A program made the translations under genes and the position numbers. This document shows, piece by piece, positions 1 to 9,698 of a DNA stretch of 64,000 bases. The first letter of the stretch is position 1. Each line of letters begins with the position of its first letter. Source of the DNA: Aquabacter cavernae (GTDB taxonomy: Bacteria; Pseudomonadota; Alphaproteobacteria; Rhizobiales; Xanthobacteraceae); contig NZ_RWKV01000004.1 of NCBI RefSeq assembly GCF_003993795.1, forward strand, positions 62,001 to 126,000, read 5' to 3'. The notes below the pieces were generated by a model. It was not told where the DNA came from. It saw only the letters and a program-made list of their open reading frames with translations, and did not search any database.

Positions 1-1
1 A

Positions 2-151
2 CGCATCGTTGAGCGTGACAACGAGCGTTTCAAGCTGCTTTTTACAAATAGCCGCCCGAAGCTTCCGGTCGGCTACAGTGCCCCGCTTTGCCTGAAGACC
101 ACTCGTCAGCTCATTAGTGAGGTGGAGACCACCTCAACCGCAACTAAGTGA
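2..151 (+). CDS. C-terminal fragment of an unknown protein, cut by the window edge
   Basis: The frame is open from base 2 to a TGA at 149-151, giving the last 49 residues of a protein whose start lies outside the window. The visible tail is basic, mixed charged/polar, and shows no motif I recognise. Its composition is AT-richer than the catabolic genes to the right and resembles the next gene, which overlaps it. The overlap suggests a co-transcribed pair. The function is unknown. Coding status is inferred from the clean frame and the shared composition, so this is a tentative call. Confidence 0.45.
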   Translation, partial: RIVERDNERFKLLFTNSRPKLPVGYSAPLCLKTTRQLISEVETTSTATK

Positions 152-800
152 GCTAGCTTACCAAGCGGATCGCGTGTATCGAGAATTAATATCTCTTTCC
201 ACGCGATTCGCCATGCTTATCGTCCTCACTGAAGAATGCCTGGACAATTGGATCTCCGACTTCTCCGCTTTTCGCGGAGATTTTTTGCGTGCCTGCACGA
301 TTACTTCTCAAGCTATTGGATATAGTTTTAAATTCAATCAATCCCACCTGGAAATCGCTCACGAAAATTGGAAAGCGGGAGTGGATAGGTGGGAAGCCAC
401 CTATGTTATGAAAGATTCTAATGGTCTTTCTCATTTGAAGATAATGGCCCTTCTGCTTGTCAATCTGGCATCCATAGAGTGGCTTGAAGAACTTTATGAA
501 TTTGACGCCGAATCGGTTCGGGATTTCGAATTTTCAGGTTCAAAAAATGATCTTGAAGAAACGCGAAAAGACTTAGCAGCAGGGCGCGGCACATTTTTAG
601 CATTTGAATTCTGCATTATGGTTCTGAATTGGTTTGAAAATGCCAGGATTGATCGAGTCTCTAATTTTGAATTTCGCCTAACAGAAGACCTGCGGCACGA
701 TATACTTGTTTATCTTCTATCTGAACGCCGCGATGATATGGCGGTATTTCTGATGCTCAAGGCGCTCTATGTCCGCATTTCTAAATCGTCTGCCCCCTAA
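117..800 (+). CDS. Hypothetical protein, AT-rich, accessory
   Basis: A 227-residue protein reading from a GTG at 117. That start overlaps the end of the preceding gene by 35 bases. Internal starts at GTG 174 or ATG 213 are also possible, because no convincing ribosome-binding site marks any of them. No signal peptide, clear membrane segment or catalytic motif is visible. The sequence is rich in acidic and aromatic residues and looks mostly helical. Base composition is clearly more AT-rich than the neighbours after 812, which suggests transfer. It ends only 11 bases from the convergent paaK-like gene, so an island boundary may lie near 800. I do not recognise the family. Confidence 0.7.
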   Translation: MRWRPPQPQLSELAYQADRVYRELISLSTRFAMLIVLTEECLDNWISDFSAFRGDFLRACTITSQAIGYSFKFNQSHLEIAHENWKAGVDRWEATYVMKDSNGLSHLKIMALLLVNLASIEWLEELYEFDAESVRDFEFSGSKNDLEETRKDLAAGRGTFLAFEFCIMVLNWFENARIDRVSNFEFRLTEDLRHDILVYLLSERRDDMAVFLMLKALYVRISKSSAP

Positions 801-811
801 ACATTAGATAA

Positions 812-2059
812 TCACCCCACCTTTCGCCGGTCCTCGATGGTCTTCGCATCCTCCGGCAGCGTGCCGGGCGCCACCAGTGAGAGGCGCCCGCGCAGCTTGG
901 TGGCGGCGCGCAGATCATCCAGCAGGGCGTCCTGCGCGAGGGCGGCGGCGTCCGCCACTTCCACTTCCAGAAGCATGTCGTCGCTGGTGCCGTCATGGCT
1001 CACCACGAGGCGGGCCTTGGCCACCGCCGGGTGCTTCTTCACCGCCGCGCTCACCTGCACGGGGTGAACGAACATGCCGCGGATCTTGGTCACCTGGTCG
1101 GCCCGGCCGAGCCAGCCGCGCAGGCGCGCATTGGTGCGCCCGCAGGGGCTGACGCCCGGCATGAGCGCGGAGAGATCGCCGGTGGCGAAGCGGATGAGGG
1201 GATAATCCTCCTCCAGAAGCGTCACCACCACCTCGCCCACGTCCCCCACGCTGTCCACGGGATCGCCGGTGCCGGGGCGCAGGATTTCGACGATGACGTG
1301 CTCGTCGAGGATCATCCCTTCCTCCGCCTCGCTCTCATAGGCGACGAGGCCGAGATCGGCGGAGCCGTAGCATTGGCGCGCCGTGATGCCCGCCTCGCGC
1401 AGGGCCGCGCGATGGGGCGGCAGGAAGGCTTCGCCCGTCACCAGCGCCTTCTTCAGGGAGGAGATGTCGAGCCCCTCCTCGCGGGCCTTGTCCACGAGGA
1501 TCTTGAGGAAGGACGGCGTGCCGCCATAGCCGTCGGGGCGGATGTCGGCGATGGCGCGCAATTGCAGGTCGGTCTGGCCGACACCGGCGGGCACCACCGC
1601 GCAGCCCAGCGCATGGGCGCCGCTCTCGATCATCGAGCCGGCGGGCGTGAGGTGATAGGAGAAGGTGTTGTGCACGACCTCCCCGGCCCGGAAGCCGGTG
1701 GCGAACAGCGCGCGGGCGAAGCGCCAGTAATCGGGGCGGCGCCCTTCGGGATCATAGATGGGCCCCGGCGACATGAAGATGCGCGCGAGCCCGCCCGGCT
1801 TCGTGCCGTTGAGGCCGCCGAAGGGCAGGCTTTTCGGCTGGAGGAAGGGCAGGTCCGACTTGCGGGTGACGGGCAGCTTCGCCAGCGCGGCGCGGCTCGT
1901 CACGGTCGCTGCGTCCACGTCCTTCAGCAGCTCCGCGAAATAGGCCGAGCGCGCCTTCGCGGTGGCGACCTGGCCCGGCAACGCGGCCATGAGGGCGTCC
2001 TCCCGCTGCTGCGGGTCGCGGGTCTCCAGGGCGTCGTAGAAGCGGGTGGTGTCGGTCAT
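812..2059 (-). CDS. PaaK-like phenylacetate-CoA ligase family protein
   Basis: The 415-residue protein has the size and layout of phenylacetate-CoA ligases, AMP-forming adenylating enzymes that activate aryl acids in the cytoplasm. The ATG at 2059 is chosen over an upstream in-frame start (2092) because the extra 11 residues are basic and unlike the family. Visible features are a CYGSADLG segment at the A5 position, a RFATGD segment (A7 type), and a GRADQVTKIRGMFVHP segment entering the C-terminal domain. The usual Ser/Gly/Thr-rich phosphate loop is replaced by an MSPGPIYDPEG stretch, so ATP binding must differ from classical PaaK. It is the last gene of the liv-type operon and probably acts on the imported acid. 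The substrate is unknown. Confidence 0.82.
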   Translation of the reverse strand: MTDTTRFYDALETRDPQQREDALMAALPGQVATAKARSAYFAELLKDVDAATVTSRAALAKLPVTRKSDLPFLQPKSLPFGGLNGTKPGGLARIFMSPGPIYDPEGRRPDYWRFARALFATGFRAGEVVHNTFSYHLTPAGSMIESGAHALGCAVVPAGVGQTDLQLRAIADIRPDGYGGTPSFLKILVDKAREEGLDISSLKKALVTGEAFLPPHRAALREAGITARQCYGSADLGLVAYESEAEEGMILDEHVIVEILRPGTGDPVDSVGDVGEVVVTLLEEDYPLIRFATGDLSALMPGVSPCGRTNARLRGWLGRADQVTKIRGMFVHPVQVSAAVKKHPAVAKARLVVSHDGTSDDMLLEVEVADAAALAQDALLDDLRAATKLRGRLSLVAPGTLPEDAKTIEDRRKVG

Positions 2060-2080
2060 CTCATGGCTCCTGCGCCGTTT

Positions 2081-2234
2081 CCCCCTCCACAACCCTCCCC
2101 CGCAAGCGGGAGAGGGGGCAGGGTGCGCGATCGGTGATCTCTAGGCACCACACGGCCCAGGCGCCCACCCGCCTGGGTTCCGCGAACACAACGCAAAAGC
2201 CCTCTCCCGCTTGCGGGGGAGGGTTGGGAGGGGG
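2081..2234. repeat. Inverted pair of REP-like GC-rich palindromic repeats
   Basis: Two copies of one repeat face each other at 2081-2118 and 2199-2234. The core reads CCCTCTCCCGCTTGCGGG followed by a G-rich tail, and is itself palindromic around GCTTGC/GCAAGC. The 80 bases between them show no ORF or clear promoter. The pair fills the livF-paaK spacer and could fold into a large hairpin in mRNA. The same unit recurs at 3165-3259, 6604-6639 and 13999-14158. Confidence 0.85.
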
Positions 2235-2264
2235 AATGCCTCGCCCCTCACAGGCCGCGCACTC

Positions 2265-3113
<849 letters not shown>

Positions 3114-3164
3114 GGCGTGATCCTGTTCGCGTTAAATCCTGCCCACCCCGTCTGCGCCCCCGAG

Positions 3165-3259
3165 CCCCCTCCCCATCCCTCCCCCGCAAGCGGGAGAGGG
3201 AGTTTGCGGCGTGCCTGAGAGAAGCCCTCTCCCGCTTGCGGGGGAGGGTTGGGAGGGGG
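3165..3259. repeat. Inverted pair of REP-like palindromic repeats
   Basis: Copies at 3165-3201 and 3224-3259 are in opposite orientation and separated by 22 bases. They match the pair at 2081-2234 almost base for base. They occupy the livK-livF spacer and probably form a strong mRNA hairpin that could separate expression of the binding protein from that of the ATPase. This role is inferred from known REP elements. Confidence 0.85.
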
Positions 3260-3278
3260 ATGAGCCGGGCGGTCGGCC

Positions 3279-4559
3279 TCACCAGCCCTGCAGCTCGGTC
3301 TTCCGGGGCAGCTGGATGGTGGCCACCTTGTCGAGGGCGATGGTGCCGCTCTTCACGAGGTCCGCCAGCGGCGCGTCGGTGGGGCCCTTCACCACGGCGC
3401 GATACAGCTCAACCGTGGTGGTGGGGCGATGGTCCGAGGTGGTCCAGGTGGAGGGCACGCAGACACCTTCCGTGCCCTTCGGCACCCAGTCGGTCTTCTG
3501 GTACATGCCGTCGCGGATCTTCACGCCGGTCACGCCGCCATTCTTGTCCGCCCACTCCATGGCTTCCTTCATGTACATGACGGTGCACACGGCGGTCATG
3601 TAATGCACGGTGCGATAGGCGTTGCCGCTCGGGTCGGACATCTTGGAGACATCCTTGAAGGTGGCGAGGCCCGGCGCGTTGCCGGTCCAGGTCACCGCCG
3701 TGCGCAGCGGGAAGACGAGGCCGTTGGCGGCCGAGCCGGCGGCCTTCATGGCCTCTTCGCCCATGCCCCACACATTGCCCAGGAACTGCACCTTCACGCC
3801 CGCCGTCTCGCACGCCTTGAGCACGGAGATGTTGGAGCCGGCCGTGTTGCCCAGATAGGCGTAATTGGCGCCGGACTGCTTCATGGTCAGGCACTGGGCG
3901 GTGTAGTCGCCGGGGGTGAGGGCGAAGGTGATCGGGTCGAGCACGTCGAAGCCCAGCTCCTTGGCATAGGCTTCCGCCGCCGCCTTGGGCGAGTTGGGAT
4001 AGGGGTGGTTGGCGCCCATATGGACCCATTTGGGCTTGCCCTGGCCGCCCTTGGCCTTCCAGTCGTCGGCGGCCCACTGCACCATGGCGCGGGCGGCGTC
4101 GGAATAGGACGGGCCGTAGAAGAAGTTGAACGGCGCGGCGCGCTCGCTCTTCTCGTTCACCTTGCCCTTGGGATCGGTGAGGGAGGCGGAGTAGGAGCCC
4201 GAATAATAGGGAATCTCCTCCTTGGTCACCATGCCCACCAGCGCCTCGGTGTCGGCGGTGCCCCAGCCCTGGATGGCAACCACCTTCTCGCTGCCGACCC
4301 ACTTCTTGAAGGCGGCCAGGGCGCGCGGCACCTGGTAGCCGTATTCCACGAAGTCGGAATTGATCTGCTTGCCGTTCACGCCGCCATTCTTGTTGATGTA
4401 GGCGATGGTGTCCTGCACGCCCTGGCCGTAGGGCTGGCCCACGTCCGAGGTTCCGCCGGAATAGTCGGCGAGGTGGCCGATATTGATGCTCTGCGCCAGT
4501 GCAGGCGTGGCGCTGGCCAAAGCGAGGGCGGAGACCAGCGACAATGCGATCTTCTTCAT
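3279..4559 (-). CDS. livK: Branched-chain amino acid-type ABC transporter substrate-binding protein
   Basis: A 426-residue periplasmic binding protein. The ATG at 4559 is preceded by AAGGAGAG and begins a clear Sec signal peptide (MKKIALSLVSALALASATPALA). An upstream in-frame start at 4649 would bury that signal. The mature part has the Leu/Ile/Val-binding fold, with segments such as INIGHLADYSGGTSDVG and NVWGMGEEAMKAAG. In a HAAT importer it delivers ligand to the LivHM permease. With two CoA ligases in the same operon, the ligand is more likely a carboxylic or aromatic acid than an amino acid. That is inference. Confidence 0.9.
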   Translation of the reverse strand: MKKIALSLVSALALASATPALAQSINIGHLADYSGGTSDVGQPYGQGVQDTIAYINKNGGVNGKQINSDFVEYGYQVPRALAAFKKWVGSEKVVAIQGWGTADTEALVGMVTKEEIPYYSGSYSASLTDPKGKVNEKSERAAPFNFFYGPSYSDAARAMVQWAADDWKAKGGQGKPKWVHMGANHPYPNSPKAAAEAYAKELGFDVLDPITFALTPGDYTAQCLTMKQSGANYAYLGNTAGSNISVLKACETAGVKVQFLGNVWGMGEEAMKAAGSAANGLVFPLRTAVTWTGNAPGLATFKDVSKMSDPSGNAYRTVHYMTAVCTVMYMKEAMEWADKNGGVTGVKIRDGMYQKTDWVPKGTEGVCVPSTWTTSDHRPTTTVELYRAVVKGPTDAPLADLVKSGTIALDKVATIQLPRKTELQGW

Positions 4560-4621
4560 ATGTCTCTCCTTGCGTGTTTCCATGGGTCCTGCCGGGCGGT
4601 CTGCGCCGCCTCGGAAAGGGG

Positions 4622-5692
4622 TCAATACGAGAACGGGAAGAGTTTCCAATAAGCCTTGATCTGGCGCCAGCGGTGAGCGAGGCCGTCCGGCTCGAAGATG
4701 AGGAACAGGATGATGACGGCGCCGATCAGCATCTCGCGCATGTAGGTGATGCCGTCCTTCAGGTGGAGCGCCTTGTCGATGGCGCTGCCCTGCAACGCGC
4801 TCGCCAGCGCCTGGGTCACCTCCGGCAGCAGCACCATGAAGATGGTGCCCAGCAGCGAGCCCATGATGGAGCCGAGGCCGCCGATGATGATCATGGCGAG
4901 GAACTGGATGGAGAACAGGATGTCCAACCCTTCCACCGACATGAAGCCGATATAGTGGGCATAGAGCGCACCGCCGATGCCCGCATAGAAGGACGAGATG
5001 CCGAACGCCATGGTGCGGTATTTGGTGAGGTTCACGCCCATCATCTCGGCTGAGAGATAATGGTCGCGCACCGCGATCAGCGCCCGCCCGTCACGGGTGC
5101 GCATGAGGTTGGCGGCGAACAGATACATGACCACCACGAACACCAGCACCACGTAGAAGTAGCGCTGATCGCCGGACATGTCGTAGCCGAAGATCTCGAA
5201 CGGGGCCGCCAGCGCGCCATGGGTGCCGCCGGTGAACCATTCGGCCCGCACGAAGAAGTCCTGCAGGATGAACTGCGCGGCCAGCGTCGCGATGGCGAGG
5301 TAGAGCCCCTTCACCCGCGCGGCGGGAATGCCGAACAGGAGGCCCACCGCCGTGGTCCACATGCCCGCCAGCACGATGGCGATAGGCACCGGCACGCCAT
5401 GCTCGGCGAGGAAGGCGGACGCGAAGCCGCCGAAGCCGAAGAACACAGCATGGCCGATGGAGATCTGGCCGGAAAAGCCCACCAGGATGTTCAGCCCCAG
5501 GGCCGCGATGCCCAGATAGCCGATCTGGATCATCAGGCTGAGATAGTAGTTGTTGAGCACCAGCGGGGCGCAGGCCAGCAGCACCACGCCCAGCACCACG
5601 AAGGCGAAGGTCACGCGCGTGGCGAAGATGGTCTGGTCGGCCCGGTAGCTGGTGCGGAAGTCGCCGCACGGGCGCATGGTGGTCATGGCCAT
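4622..5692 (-). CDS. livM: Branched-chain amino acid-type ABC transporter permease (LivM family)
   Basis: The 356-residue inner-membrane permease has many hydrophobic segments and the family signature GLNILVGFSGQISIGHAVFFG near residue 67. Near the C-terminus it carries the conserved IIIGGLGSIMGSLLG segment. It begins one base after the livH stop codon, so the two permease subunits are probably translationally coupled. It should pair with LivH to form the channel energised by LivF and LivG. Confidence 0.93.
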   Translation of the reverse strand: MAMTTMRPCGDFRTSYRADQTIFATRVTFAFVVLGVVLLACAPLVLNNYYLSLMIQIGYLGIAALGLNILVGFSGQISIGHAVFFGFGGFASAFLAEHGVPVPIAIVLAGMWTTAVGLLFGIPAARVKGLYLAIATLAAQFILQDFFVRAEWFTGGTHGALAAPFEIFGYDMSGDQRYFYVVLVFVVVMYLFAANLMRTRDGRALIAVRDHYLSAEMMGVNLTKYRTMAFGISSFYAGIGGALYAHYIGFMSVEGLDILFSIQFLAMIIIGGLGSIMGSLLGTIFMVLLPEVTQALASALQGSAIDKALHLKDGITYMREMLIGAVIILFLIFEPDGLAHRWRQIKAYWKLFPFSY

Positions 5693-5693
5693 G

Positions 5694-6587
5694 TCACACC
5701 CTCTCGATGTCGCGGGTTCCGAACAGCCCGTAGGGCTTGATCATCAGGATGACGATCAGGACGTAGAAGGGGACGATCTCGTAGAGGTTGCCCCATTTGA
5801 GGAACTGGCTGTCGAAGTAATGGGCCACGTTCTCCAGCACGCCGATGATGAGCCCGCCCACCACCGCGCCGAGCACGCTGTCGAGGCCGCCCAGGATCAC
5901 CGCCGGGAACACCTTGATGCCGAAGAAGGAGAGGGCCGAGGACACGCCGTTGACGATGCCCACCACCACGCCCGCCACCGCGGAGACCGCCGCCGAGATG
6001 CCCCAGGAGAGCGCGAACACCTGGCGCACCGAGATGCCGAGCGACTGGGCCACCTGCTGGTTGAAGGCGGTGGCGCGCATGGCGAGGCCCATGCGGGAAT
6101 ATTTAAAGAACCAGGCGAAGCCCGCCATGATGGCCAGCGAGACGCCGGTGGACATGAGATAGGCGGTCTGCACCTGAAGCCCGAGTATCTCCACCTTCTG
6201 CACGGAGAAGATGGGCGGGAAGGGCTGGGCGAAGGTGCCGAACATCCACTTCATCAAGGCCTGGAAGAAGATGGACAGGCCGATGGTCACCATGATGACC
6301 GAGATGACCGGCTCGCCGATGAGCGGACGCAGCACCACCACCTGGAGCGCCAGCCCGAACAGCATCATGAAGGCGAGCGAGAACAGGAAGCCCCAGAAGA
6401 AGGGGATCTGCCAGTAGGTGAGCAGCCACCAGCAGGTCCAGGCGCCGATGAGCAGGAACTCGCCCTGGGCGAAGTTCACCACCTGGGAGGCCTTGTAGAT
6501 GAGCACGAAGCACATGCCGACCACGCCGTAGAGGCAGCCGATGATGAGCCCGTTGACCACGAGTTGGATGAAAAGCTGAGTATTCAT
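5694..6587 (-). CDS. livH: Branched-chain amino acid-type ABC transporter permease (LivH family)
   Basis: A 297-residue multi-spanning permease. The ATG at 6587 (MNTQLFIQLVVNGLIIGCLY) matches the usual LivH start, so the long upstream open frame is discarded. Characteristic segments are VNFAQGEFLLIGAW near residue 38 and VILGGLDSVLGAVVGG near the C-terminus. No strong ribosome-binding site is visible. The 145-base gap to the upstream ligase gene holds a REP-like repeat. Confidence 0.92.
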   Translation of the reverse strand: MNTQLFIQLVVNGLIIGCLYGVVGMCFVLIYKASQVVNFAQGEFLLIGAWTCWWLLTYWQIPFFWGFLFSLAFMMLFGLALQVVVLRPLIGEPVISVIMVTIGLSIFFQALMKWMFGTFAQPFPPIFSVQKVEILGLQVQTAYLMSTGVSLAIMAGFAWFFKYSRMGLAMRATAFNQQVAQSLGISVRQVFALSWGISAAVSAVAGVVVGIVNGVSSALSFFGIKVFPAVILGGLDSVLGAVVGGLIIGVLENVAHYFDSQFLKWGNLYEIVPFYVLIVILMIKPYGLFGTRDIERV

Positions 6588-6603
6588 CGGGAAGCCCGCG
6601 AAA

Positions 6604-6706
6604 GCCCTCTCCCGCTTGCGGGGGAGGGTTGGGAGGGGGAAGGGCACGATGTGATGGCGAATGGGCGGGGCGACCCCAGCCGTTCCCCGCAAGCGGGCGC
6701 GGGAAC
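6604..6706. repeat. REP-like repeat plus a degenerate opposite copy
   Basis: A full copy of the CCCTCTCCCGCTTGCGGG unit lies at 6604-6639. A decayed partner, built around CCCCGCAAGCGGG, lies at 6682-6706 in the other orientation. Together they occupy the spacer between the acyl-CoA ligase gene and livH. They continue the pattern of opposite pairs seen elsewhere in this operon. Confidence 0.75.
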
Positions 6707-6732
6707 CATGTGGCGCCCGATGCAAACCGTTC

Positions 6733-8670
6733 TCATGCCGCCCTCCGCTTGTCTGCGGACGGCGCGGTGCCGGTCTCCAGGGCCACCACGTCCAGCACGG
6801 TCTTGATGCGCTGCTTGGTGCCGTCCTGGAAGGTGATGGTGGTGTCCACGTCGATCCGGGGATCGCCGCGATACATGGCGTCGATGATATCGCCATAGCG
6901 TTCGTTGATGACGCCGCGCCGAACCTTGCGGGTGCGGGTCAGTTCCCCGTCGTCCGCGTCCAGCTCCTTGTAGAGCAGCAGGAAGCGGGCGATGCGCTGC
7001 TTCTCGGCCAGCGTCTTGTTCACCGTCTCCACCTCGCGCTTGAGCAGCGCGATGACCTCGGGCTTGGCGGAGAGATCGGTATAGGTGGTGAAGGCGATGC
7101 GGTTCTTCTCCGCCCATTTCGCCACGATGGGGAAACGGATGCAGATCATGGCCGCCAGATCCGTGCGCCCGTCGCCCAGGATCACCGCCTCGGCCACGTA
7201 GGGCGAGAATTTCAGCTTGTTTTCAATGTATTGCGGCGAGAAGCGGTCGCCATGGACGGTGGCGGCCATGTCGCGCACCCGGTCGATGACCACCAGATGC
7301 CCCTTGGCATTCAGGAAGCCCGCATCGCCGGTGCGCATCCAGCCGCCGGCGTCGAAGGACTTCTGCGTCTCCTCGTCGTTGCGGTAATAGCCGGTGAAGG
7401 CGTTGGGATGACGGGTGACGATCTCGCCGAGCCCGTTGGGATCGGGATCCTCGATGCGCAGCTCAACCCCCGCCATGGGCACGCCCACCGTGTCGAAATC
7501 CACATCCTTGGCGGTGTGGATGGTGTAGGCGCCCAGCAGTTCGGTCTGCCCGTAGAGCTGGCGCATGGGCACGCCCAGGGCCAGGAAGAAGCGGAACGTG
7601 TCCGGGCCCAGCGCCGCGCCGCCGGTGGCGGCGGACTTCAGGTTGGTGAAGCCCAGCCGGTCGCGCAGCGCCCGGAACAGGATGACATCCGCGAGCCAGG
7701 AGCGGCGACCCTCGTCCAGCGCCCGCAGGCCCAGCTTCATGCCGAATTCGAACATGACGCGCTTGAAGGCGGACGCATCCATCATGCGGGCGCGCACATC
7801 CGCGGCGATCTGCTCCCACACACGCGGGGCGAACAGAATGAAGGAGGGGCCGATCTCGCGCATGTCGGCCATGGTGGTCTCGGGCTCCTCCACGAAGTTG
7901 ACCTTCATGCGGGAGATGAGCGCCTGACCGAAGGCGTAGATCTGCTCCATGATCCAGGGCATCTGGAGCACGCTGACATATTCGTCCTGCGGTCCGCGCG
8001 GATCCACTTCCAGATAGGCGCCGCAATGGTTCAGCAGCGCGCCGCAGGTGAGCATGGCGAGCTTGGGATGGGAGGTGGTGCCCGAGGTGGTGCACAGGAT
8101 GGTGATATCCGCGCCCGAGCCCTGCGCCACCAGTTCGGCATAGCGCCCCGGGGCAGCGGCATGGCGCGCGGCGCCCTTCTGCTCCAGCTCGGCCAGGGAC
8201 ACCAGCCGGGAATCCTCATATTTGCGCAGGCCGCGCGGGTCCGAATAGATGATGTGGCGCACCGTGGGGATGCGGTCTTCGAGCTGGAGGAGCTTGTCCA
8301 CCTGCTCTTCGTCCTCCGCGAAGATCACCGCCACGTCCGCATAGGTGATGAGATAGGCCACCTCGTCGGCGAGCGCGTCGCGATAGATGCCCAGGCTCAT
8401 GGCGCCCGCCGCATGGGCGGCGATCTCGCCCATGAGCCATTCGGGGCGGTTGTCGCCCAGCAGCGCCACCACGTCGCCCCGCGCGACGCCCAGCGTCTCC
8501 AGGCCCAGCGCCATGGCGCGCACGCGATCGGACACCTGGCGCCAGGAATAGGAATTCCAGATGCCGAGATCCTTCTCCCGCAACCAGATGTCGTCGGGAT
8601 GATTGCGGGCGTGCAGTTCGAGCAGCTTGGGAAGGGTGTCGTGAACCGACAGATCGGGATAGGCAGACAT
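6733..8670 (-). CDS. Long-chain fatty acyl-CoA ligase-type AMP-binding enzyme
   Basis: A 645-residue AMP-forming ligase of the long-chain acyl-CoA synthetase type. All core motifs are present: a phosphate loop TTSGTTSHPK (A3), LYGQTE (A5), WMRTGD (A7), a VIDRVRD hinge region (A8), and a late RTRKVRR segment that likely carries the catalytic lysine (A10). It should form an acyl-CoA from a carboxylate, CoA and ATP in the cytoplasm. The gene lies 17 bases after livG and inside the importer operon. Import and thioester activation are therefore coupled. A similar arrangement is known for aromatic and aryl acid uptake clusters in Rhodopseudomonas relatives. The true substrate cannot be read from the sequence. 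Confidence 0.9.
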   Translation of the reverse strand: MSAYPDLSVHDTLPKLLELHARNHPDDIWLREKDLGIWNSYSWRQVSDRVRAMALGLETLGVARGDVVALLGDNRPEWLMGEIAAHAAGAMSLGIYRDALADEVAYLITYADVAVIFAEDEEQVDKLLQLEDRIPTVRHIIYSDPRGLRKYEDSRLVSLAELEQKGAARHAAAPGRYAELVAQGSGADITILCTTSGTTSHPKLAMLTCGALLNHCGAYLEVDPRGPQDEYVSVLQMPWIMEQIYAFGQALISRMKVNFVEEPETTMADMREIGPSFILFAPRVWEQIAADVRARMMDASAFKRVMFEFGMKLGLRALDEGRRSWLADVILFRALRDRLGFTNLKSAATGGAALGPDTFRFFLALGVPMRQLYGQTELLGAYTIHTAKDVDFDTVGVPMAGVELRIEDPDPNGLGEIVTRHPNAFTGYYRNDEETQKSFDAGGWMRTGDAGFLNAKGHLVVIDRVRDMAATVHGDRFSPQYIENKLKFSPYVAEAVILGDGRTDLAAMICIRFPIVAKWAEKNRIAFTTYTDLSAKPEVIALLKREVETVNKTLAEKQRIARFLLLYKELDADDGELTRTRKVRRGVINERYGDIIDAMYRGDPRIDVDTTITFQDGTKQRIKTVLDVVALETGTAPSADKRRAA

Positions 8671-8687
8671 GTACGTTCCCCCGCCCC

Positions 8688-9542
8688 TTACGCCGAAACA
8701 GCCTGCGGGGAGACGGCGTCCGGATCTTCCAGCGCCTCGTCCTCCTCGCCCAGATAGGCCTTCTTCACATGGGGATTGGCCAGGATGGTCTCGGGCAGGC
8801 CCTCGGCGATCTTGCGGCCGAAATCGAGCACCATGACCCGGTGGGAGATGTCCATGACGACGCCCATGTCATGCTCGATCATGATGATGGTCATGCCCCA
8901 TTCCTCGTTCAGGTCCACGATGTAGCGGGCCATGTCCTCCTTCTCCTCCAGGTTCATGCCCGCCATGGGCTCGTCGAGGAGAATGAGCTTGGGTTCGAGG
9001 GCCACCGCGCGGGCCAGCTCCACGCGCTTGCGCAGGCCGTAGGACAGGGTGCCGGCAGTGGACTTGCGCACATGCTGGATGTCGAGGAAGTCGATGACGT
9101 CCTCCACCTTGCGGCGGTGCTCCAGCTCCTCCTTCTGCGCGCCGCCGATCCAGTAGAGCGCGCCGGTGAGGAGATTGTTCTTCAGGAGGTGGTGGCGGCC
9201 CACCATGATGTTGTCCAGCACGCTCATGTGGCTGAACAGAGCGAGGTTCTGGAAGGTGCGGCCGATGCCGATGGCGGCGCGCTTGTTGGGCTTCAGCCGC
9301 GTGATGTCGCGACCCTCGAACATCACCGCGCCCTCCTGGGGCGAATAGCGCCCGGAGATGCAGTTCAGCAGCGAGGTCTTGCCCGCGCCATTGGGCCCGA
9401 TGATGGAGAACAGCTCGCCCTTGCCGACTGAAAAGCCGACTTCGCTCAACGCCTTGAGACCGCCGAAACGCAGCGAGATGTCAGCGACATTCAACAGCGG
9501 TGCGGCGGCGGCCGATGCGCCTGAGGCATTGGCAGTCGACAT
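8688..9542 (-). CDS. livG: Branched-chain amino acid-type ABC transporter ATPase (LivG family)
   Basis: The 284-residue ATPase starts at ATG 9542 with GGGAGAGG upstream. The in-frame start at 9566 is less likely. Walker A is GPNGAGKTS and Walker B is LILLDEP. The signature is the LSYGLRKRVELARA variant typical of LivG, and the C-terminal AEGLPETILANPHVKKAYLGEE segment is also typical. It is the first gene of the operon and is transcribed from the palindrome-rich region 9543-9714, which it shares with the divergent IclR-type fusion gene. Confidence 0.93.
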   Translation of the reverse strand: MSTANASGASAAAAPLLNVADISLRFGGLKALSEVGFSVGKGELFSIIGPNGAGKTSLLNCISGRYSPQEGAVMFEGRDITRLKPNKRAAIGIGRTFQNLALFSHMSVLDNIMVGRHHLLKNNLLTGALYWIGGAQKEELEHRRKVEDVIDFLDIQHVRKSTAGTLSYGLRKRVELARAVALEPKLILLDEPMAGMNLEEKEDMARYIVDLNEEWGMTIIMIEHDMGVVMDISHRVMVLDFGRKIAEGLPETILANPHVKKAYLGEEDEALEDPDAVSPQAVSA

Positions 9543-9594
9543 GCTTCCTCTCCCGAATTCCCACACTTTGGCGGGTTGGCTTCTTTGGCCAATG

Positions 9595-9609
9595 TCTCAC
9601 ATTGTGAGA
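9595..9609. promoter_or_regulatory. Perfect inverted repeat, putative operator 1
   Basis: TCTCAC-ATT-GTGAGA, with perfect 6-bp arms, lies 53 bases before the livG start. A near-identical copy lies at 9699-9713. Two copies bracketing a divergent promoter region next to an HTH regulator gene strongly suggest an operator for that regulator. Confidence 0.7.
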
Positions 9610-9629
9610 TAATCTTGACGAGATTATCT
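9607..9629. promoter_or_regulatory. Second perfect inverted repeat overlapping operator 1
   Basis: AGATAATC and GATTATCT form perfect 8-bp arms around TTGACGA. The repeat overlaps operator 1 by three bases. The spacer contains a TTGACG hexamer that could act as a -35 element for the rightward gene. It may be a site for a second protein or an extension of the first operator. Confidence 0.55.
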
Positions 9630-9698
9630 ATCGAGCGTTCGGTTATTTCAAGGGCAATGCCCGCATTCCGGGAAATTATTGCGACCGGCCCCGTTCTG

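Noticed and set aside
6661-8757. A 698-codon plus-strand open frame
   Set aside because: Shadow of the acyl-CoA ligase gene. The His/Gly/Arg-rich translation has no family motif.
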